Shown: positions 60,984 through 64,000 of the stretch, piece by piece | Position numbering within the stretch: position 1 is the stretch's first letter | How the letters are laid out: each line of letters begins with the position of its first letter | Assembly (NCBI GenBank): GCA_031549495.1 | Contig: JAVBPS010000007.1 | Coordinates: 65,359 to 129,358, forward strand | DNA length: 64,000 nucleotides | Reading direction: 5' to 3' | DNA from: JAVBOW01 sp031549495 | Lineage (GTDB): Bacteria > Bacteroidota > Bacteroidia > Bacteroidales > Rikenellaceae | Notes under the pieces: model-generated | What the model saw: only the letters and a program-made list of their open reading frames with translations | Databases searched by the model: none | Told to the model about the DNA's origin: nothing | Position numbers and translations under genes: made by a program

Positions 60984-62009
60984 CTATTGCTCTTTATAAA
61001 AGGATATACTCTTAAAATCCCGGCAGCCGAGGAAATACCGCAGCAGGATCGAACCGGGATAGATCCACCTCGCGCGAGTGGTGGCGGTGGCGCGGATCTG
61101 CTTGCGCAGCACGGCGAGGGCCGGACGGCGGGCATGGAAATCCATGTGGGCGCGGAAAACGACGCTGAATAATTTCGGGCGGCCCTGCAGCAGGAACACC
61201 GCGGCCGAAGCGCCGTCCAGCACCATGCGGATGAACAGGATGAACTCGCGGCTGCCCTGCGGGAGGTTTTTATAGAGCATCGCCAGGTTGTTGCGGTAAT
61301 TCAGGTACAACTTGCGCGGGTTGTCGTTGGGCAGCGTGCCGCCGCCGAGGTGGTAGACCGTGCTGCGCGGCTCGACCCCCACGCGCCAGCCGTGCAGGTG
61401 CAGCCGCCAGCAGAGGTCGATCTCCTCCATGTGGGCGAAGAACGTCTCGTCGAAGCCGCCCATCTCGCGGAACGCTTCCGCGCGCACCATCATGCAGGCG
61501 CCCGAGGCCCAGAACACCTCGCGCGGGGTGTCGTACTGGCCGTTGTCCCGCTCTATGGAGCGCAGGATGCGCCCGCGGCAAAAGGGATAGCCCAGGAAGT
61601 CGATGAACCCGCCCGAAGCGCCCGCGTATTCGAAATGGTCGCGGTCGGTGTACGCAAGCAGTTTCGGCGCGACGGCGGCCAGCCTCGTGCCGGCTTCCAT
61701 GGCCGCAATGAGCGGCGGAAACCAGTCCGGCGCGGGCTCCACATCGGAGTTCATCAATATATAAAAATCGGCGTCTATCTGCGCCAAAGCACGGTTATAT
61801 CCCTCGGCATAGCCGTAATTATCGTCCAGCCGGATTATTTCGACCTGCGGGAATTCCCCTTCCAGCAACGCCAGCGACCCGTCCTGCGAACCGTTGTCGG
61901 CCACGACGATCCCCACCCCGGCGGGGGTGTTCGCAAGGACCGCGGGGAGGAATTTTTTCAAATGCTCCTCGCCGTTCCAGTTCAGTATGACGACCTTCGT
62001 TACGGACAT
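60984..62009 (-). CDS. Family 2 glycosyltransferase
   Basis: This 341-residue GT-A enzyme has VVILNWNGEEHL, IVVADNGSQDGS, NYGYAEGYNRAL and MNSDVEP (the DxD-like metal site), ending the catalytic domain with FDETFFAHMEEIDLCWRLHL. A hydrophobic C-terminal segment of about 100 residues probably lies at the membrane. It resembles rhamnosyl-type transferases (WbbL-like) of surface polysaccharide synthesis; the acceptor is unknown. The region after it contains a REP-like palindrome. Confidence 0.9.
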   Translation of the reverse strand: MSVTKVVILNWNGEEHLKKFLPAVLANTPAGVGIVVADNGSQDGSLALLEGEFPQVEIIRLDDNYGYAEGYNRALAQIDADFYILMNSDVEPAPDWFPPLIAAMEAGTRLAAVAPKLLAYTDRDHFEYAGASGGFIDFLGYPFCRGRILRSIERDNGQYDTPREVFWASGACMMVRAEAFREMGGFDETFFAHMEEIDLCWRLHLHGWRVGVEPRSTVYHLGGGTLPNDNPRKLYLNYRNNLAMLYKNLPQGSREFILFIRMVLDGASAAVFLLQGRPKLFSVVFRAHMDFHARRPALAVLRKQIRATATTRARWIYPGSILLRYFLGCRDFKSISFYKEQ

Positions 62010-62120
62010 ATTTTTATTTTGTCACTCTTTTTCGGCTGAGGCCGACTCACTTTTTGGACTGACCCAAAAAGTGAGCAAAAAAGCCCGGCGCCCCGCTTTC
62101 GGCTGCCTTTGCTTTCTGCT

Positions 62121-62150
62121 CGTCATGTCGAGCGTTAGCCGAGACATCTC
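62121..62150 (+). repeat. REP-like element, single copy
   Basis: CGTCATGTCGAGCGTTAGCC followed by GAGACATCTC. The same sequence, with small changes, occurs twice in inverted orientation at 63905-63977. The gap 62010-62168 has no gene. Confidence 0.65.
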
Positions 62151-62168
62151 AAAAAGCCCGGCTATCTC

Positions 62169-63083
62169 TTATATTTCCGGCAGCGGGTCGACCGTCTCCC
62201 CCGGACCGGGGCCGTGTTTCCAGCGGCGGTGCGACCAGATCCAGTAGGGCGGGCCGCTAAGGATATCGCGTTGAAGCAGCGCGGCGTAACGCGCCGTGAT
62301 CTGGTCCTCGGTCAGCGACTCGTGACCGTCGTAGATCCGTTCGAAGCGGCCTTCGTAGTGCGCCTTTTTTATCTTGGTGATGTGCAGGAAGTAGACCGGC
62401 ATCCCGAAGCGCAGGGCCAGGCGGGCGGGGCCCTCGTAGAAGGGCGTGGGCTGGTTCAGGAAATGGAACCACTTGTTGGTCACCCAGGGCGGTTTCTGGT
62501 CGGCGATCATGCCGACGGCGATGTTGCCCCGGCCGCCCTGGCGGTGGCGGACGATGGCTTTGATCAGTTGCGCGCTCGGGACGACCTGCATGCCGAAACG
62601 GGTGCGCACGCGGCGGTAATAGTCGTCGAAAACCTTGTCGCTGAGCGGCCGGTAGGTGCCTATGACCTGCGCCGGGCAGAGCAGTTGGTAGGCGAAAAAG
62701 TATTCCCACGTGCCGTAGTGCGTCATGGCGGCGATCCAATCCTTGCCTGCCACTTCGGCCTCGTGCTCTTCCAGCCCGGTAATATGGATGCGGCGCAGCA
62801 TCTCCTTGCGCGAGATGGAAGCCATGCTGATCGTATCGACGAAAAGCTCCGCGAGATGGCGGTAGTACTCTTTTTTCGTATACCGCAGCGTGGCGGCGTC
62901 CATCCCGGGGAACGAGTTGCGCAGGTTCTGCTGCACCACCGCCTTGCGGTAATGCACCACGCGGTAAAGAACAAAATAGATAAGCCCATGCAGCGGCCCG
63001 TAGAGCAGCCACGCGGGCAGCCAGCCCACGACTTTGCACGCCCCGAACAACAGGTTACTGTTTAATCTTTGCCAAAAATTCAT
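62169..63083 (-). CDS. LpxL/HtrB-type lysophospholipid (lipid A) acyltransferase
   Basis: This 304-residue inner-membrane acyltransferase has an N-terminal membrane segment (WLLYGPLHGLIYFVLYRVV) and the catalytic HxxxxE in THYGTWEYF, followed by YRPLSDKVFDDYYRRVRTRFG and ADQKPP. It adds a late acyl chain to lipid A. The start overlaps the suhB-like gene by 4 bp, and lpxD lies nearby. Confidence 0.92.
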   Translation of the reverse strand: MNFWQRLNSNLLFGACKVVGWLPAWLLYGPLHGLIYFVLYRVVHYRKAVVQQNLRNSFPGMDAATLRYTKKEYYRHLAELFVDTISMASISRKEMLRRIHITGLEEHEAEVAGKDWIAAMTHYGTWEYFFAYQLLCPAQVIGTYRPLSDKVFDDYYRRVRTRFGMQVVPSAQLIKAIVRHRQGGRGNIAVGMIADQKPPWVTNKWFHFLNQPTPFYEGPARLALRFGMPVYFLHITKIKKAHYEGRFERIYDGHESLTEDQITARYAALLQRDILSGPPYWIWSHRRWKHGPGPGETVDPLPEI

Positions 63084-63880
63084 GCTTCCCGGCGTGTTAC
63101 GGCCACGGCTTCGGTGAATTCGTCATATACGCCCGGTGCGGCGGCGATGATGCTGCGCCCGAAGACGTAGTCGCTGCCCCCGTTGTACTGGGTCACCACG
63201 CCCCCGGCCCGCTGCACGATCAGCGCCCCTCCGCAGACATCCCACGGCGAGAGGTTCACCTGCGCGAAGGCGTCGAAACGCCCGCAGGCCACGTAGACCA
63301 TATCCGCGGCGGCCGAACCGAGGCGGCGCAGGCCGTTGCTGTTGCGATGGAAATATTCGATCTGGCGCTGGAAATCGGCGATCTCCGTGTCGGTCGAGTA
63401 GGAAAACCCGATCGCCACGAGCGAGTTGGCCAATTTGTCGGTATCCGAAACCGTGATCGCCTCGCCGTTCAGGTAGGCCTCGGAGCCCTGCCAGGCGTAA
63501 AACATTTCTTGCAGCGTGATCTCATAGACCACCCCCACGACCACCTCCGCGCCGCACATCAGGCCGATGCTCACGCAGTAGGGCGGCAGGCCGTGGATGA
63601 AATTCGTCGTCCCGTCCAGGGGGTCGATCACCCATTTGTATTCTTCCGCACCGCACCCGGCCGTCCCCTCCTCGGTGATGAAACCCGCGCCGGGCAACAG
63701 CTCCGTGAGCGCCTCGACGATCATCCGCTCGGCCGTCTTGTCGACGTACGAGACCAGGTTCTGGCTCCCTTTGAACTCCACTTTATCGAATGAGAAACCG
63801 CGGCGCTGCTCGGCGATGTAAACTCCGGCCTTGCGCGCGATCTCGCATGTTTTCAGGCAAATCTCTTTATAATCGGTCAT
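63080..63880 (-). CDS. Inositol-1-monophosphatase-family phosphatase
   Basis: This 266-residue protein belongs to the SuhB/IMPase family of magnesium-dependent sugar-phosphate phosphatases. Metal-binding motifs are EEGTAG, WVIDPLDGTTNFIHG and SPWDVCGGALIVQRAGG. The start at 63880 gives the family N-terminus TDYKEICLKTCEIARKAG; a longer frame to 63973 runs through a REP palindrome and is rejected. It is translated with the acyltransferase gene that it overlaps. Confidence 0.93.
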   Translation of the reverse strand: MTDYKEICLKTCEIARKAGVYIAEQRRGFSFDKVEFKGSQNLVSYVDKTAERMIVEALTELLPGAGFITEEGTAGCGAEEYKWVIDPLDGTTNFIHGLPPYCVSIGLMCGAEVVVGVVYEITLQEMFYAWQGSEAYLNGEAITVSDTDKLANSLVAIGFSYSTDTEIADFQRQIEYFHRNSNGLRRLGSAAADMVYVACGRFDAFAQVNLSPWDVCGGALIVQRAGGVVTQYNGGSDYVFGRSIIAAAPGVYDEFTEAVAVTRREA

Positions 63881-63904
63881 CAGTGTAAACGTTACTTCCT
63901 TTTT

Positions 63905-63977
63905 CGTCATGTCGAGCGCTAGTCGAGACATATCAGTCAGTAGGTGGGAGATGTCTCGGCTAGCGCTCGACATGACG
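63905..63977. repeat. REP-like pair in inverted orientation
   Basis: CGTCATGTCGAGCGCTAGTC (63905 on) and its inverted partner ending at 63977 are 30 bp each and can form a long hairpin with a 13-base middle. Same element as 62121-62150. It lies just upstream of the phosphatase gene. Confidence 0.7.
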
Positions 63978-64000
63978 AAAAAGACTTATACGTCATTATT

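Noticed and set aside
63881..63973. N-terminal extension of the inositol-monophosphatase-like gene
   Set aside because: It translates a REP palindrome; the family N-terminus begins at 63880.
1..64000. CRISPR array or insertion sequence
   Set aside because: No regularly spaced repeats, cas genes or transposase motifs were seen; the only repeats are the tRNA duplicates, short arm-like repeats, operators and REP-like palindromes.

Overview
The window looks like chromosome from a high-GC member of the Bacteroidales; an Alistipes-like Rikenellaceae species is my best guess, but this is inference. The evidence is two SusC/SusD pairs, two hybrid two-component systems (HTCS), Bacteroidota-type promoters (TTTG, 19-20 nt, TAnnTTTG) and many lipoproteins with a Bacteroidota-style lipobox.

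Layout. (1) 1-9464: a small glycan locus with two paralogous agarase-like lipoproteins (one cut by the window edge) on either side of an HTCS, divergent from mannonate dehydratase (uxuA) and an SDR oxidoreductase that probably acts on mannonate/fructuronate. (2) 9510-58351: a 48.8-kb block bounded by 85-bp direct repeats. The right repeat lies in the 3' part of an intact tRNA-Arg(ACG) gene and its terminator; the left repeat is a detached copy of the same 3' part. This is the arrangement expected of an island inserted into a tRNA gene. Everything between the repeats is polysaccharide-utilisation (PUL) cargo, and I see no integrase. (3) 58381-64000: ordinary core genes (ruvC, lpxD, coaD, a glycosyltransferase, an LpxL-type acyltransferase, an inositol-monophosphatase-like gene) with REP-like palindromes between some of them.

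Inside the island are two PULs. PUL1 is a nine-gene leftward operon (27765 to 9830): susC, susD, a DUF5017-type lipoprotein, a beta-propeller hydrolase, a FAD oxidoreductase, GH97, two large related proteins of unrecognised family, and a sialate-O-acetylesterase-type esterase. Facing it are a LacI-family regulator, a sodium:solute symporter and a cytoplasmic FAD oxidoreductase. Sites built from ACCGTTCCCG half-sites lie beside both outward promoters, so LacI probably controls the whole module. PUL2 is a twelve-gene rightward operon (37482 to 58100) divergent from its own HTCS: susC, susD, a FAS1-domain lipoprotein, an SGBP-like lipoprotein, a secreted FAD oxidoreductase, a GH28-like enzyme, a second FAD oxidoreductase (lipoprotein), GH92, a sialate-O-acetylesterase-type esterase, a divergent GH92, a small secreted protein and GH27. 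A strong terminator follows.

The most unusual theme is four related FAD-dependent oxidoreductases in the two PULs, three with export or lipoprotein signals. This suggests that oxidation of the glycan or its sugars is part of the degradation route. The enzymes also suggest an acetylated target with alpha-mannosyl, alpha-galactosyl and possibly uronic residues; the exact glycan cannot be read from sequence.
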